Assembly: GCF_009857505.1 (NCBI RefSeq)
Contig: NZ_WWCP01000033.1
Span: 1 to 64,000, forward strand
Direction: 5' to 3'
Length of the DNA: 64,000 nt
DNA from: Duganella lactea
GTDB lineage: Bacteria; Pseudomonadota; Gammaproteobacteria; Burkholderiales; Burkholderiaceae_D
Shown here: in pieces, positions 63,919-64,000 of the stretch
Layout: each line of letters opens with the position of its first letter
Numbering within the stretch: position 1 is the first letter of the stretch
Translations under genes and position numbers: made by a program
The notes under the pieces: generated by a model
The model's input: the letters and a program-made list of their open reading frames with translations, nothing else
Databases searched by the model: none
What the model was told of the DNA's origin: nothing

Positions 63919-64000
63919 ATGAATACAGATTTCATCAAACAACGCAGTCGATTCCAATCCGCCACGATGAAGCGGCTCGACGTCAGCGACGAGGCGTACA
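63919..64000 (+). CDS. Start of an unidentified gene, cut by the window end
   Basis: ATG at 63919 opens a frame (MNTDFIKQRSRFQSATMKRL) that runs off the window after 27 codons. No clear Shine-Dalgarno sequence is seen (AAAACAGC precedes it), but a good promoter lies 42 bases upstream. Too short to identify. Confidence 0.55.
   Translation, partial: MNTDFIKQRSRFQSATMKRLDVSDEAY

Noticed and set aside
63662..63922. 86-codon + strand frame before the last gene
   Set aside because: It runs across the promoter of the last gene, has no ribosome binding site and mixed composition unlike a protein.

Overview
This 64 kb window is GC-rich, tightly packed chromosomal DNA from a betaproteobacterium, most likely of the family Oxalobacteraceae (Duganella/Massilia/Janthinobacterium type). 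That placement rests on recognisable protein families, gene pairings (nadE next to a PII gene, lolA next to ftsK and rarA) and small lineage-type proteins. No database search was possible. There is no CRISPR array, prophage or rRNA.

Layout. 0-10 kb: ergothioneine genes egtD-egtB diverge from a four-gene PhnD/PhnC/PhnE/PhnE-type ABC importer that resembles putative selenate importers, followed by an orphan LolD/MacB-type ATPase, a small DNA-binding-like protein and a DUF1800/DUF1501 pair. 10-15 kb: a YdeP/FdhF-like molybdopterin oxidoreductase, a chromate-transporter-like protein and the FdhD maturation protein, with a tiny regulator. 15-21 kb: a GNAT acyltransferase, a histone-H1-like Ala/Lys/Pro protein, exopolyphosphatase, a degenerate GGDEF protein, a spermidine-synthase-like protein, a SET protein and a KTSC protein. 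21-25 kb: a glucarate module (LacI regulator, gudD, gudP). 25-34 kb: a chemoreceptor, a thioesterase, a hybrid histidine kinase and a run of very small genes.

34-42 kb: a sugar-nucleotide locus (galE and a uronate-type epimerase) broken by an IS3-family element. The IS sits on a deletion scar: a gene on one side lost its 3' end and the epimerase on the other side lost its 5' end. The IS itself carries a frameshifted transposase. A LuxR regulator and a family-2 pectate lyase follow. 42-53 kb is housekeeping: two tRNA-Ser(CGA) genes beside serS, then rarA, lolA, ftsK, trxB, an Smr protein and a TRIC-family channel. 53-59 kb: a tryptophan-halogenase-like gene and a TonB-dependent receptor downstream of a LacI-type operator. 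59-64 kb: nadE-PII, a FemAB-like protein, an outer-membrane barrel and the start of one more gene.

Themes: uronic acid and pectin metabolism recurs (gudD/gudP, pectate lyase, epimerases, a carbohydrate-style TonB receptor). Several non-coding structures stand out: a 75-base perfect palindrome whose core recurs as a terminator 27 kb away, a 17-bp hairpin abutting a ribosome binding site, and a stem-loop repeated 37 kb apart.
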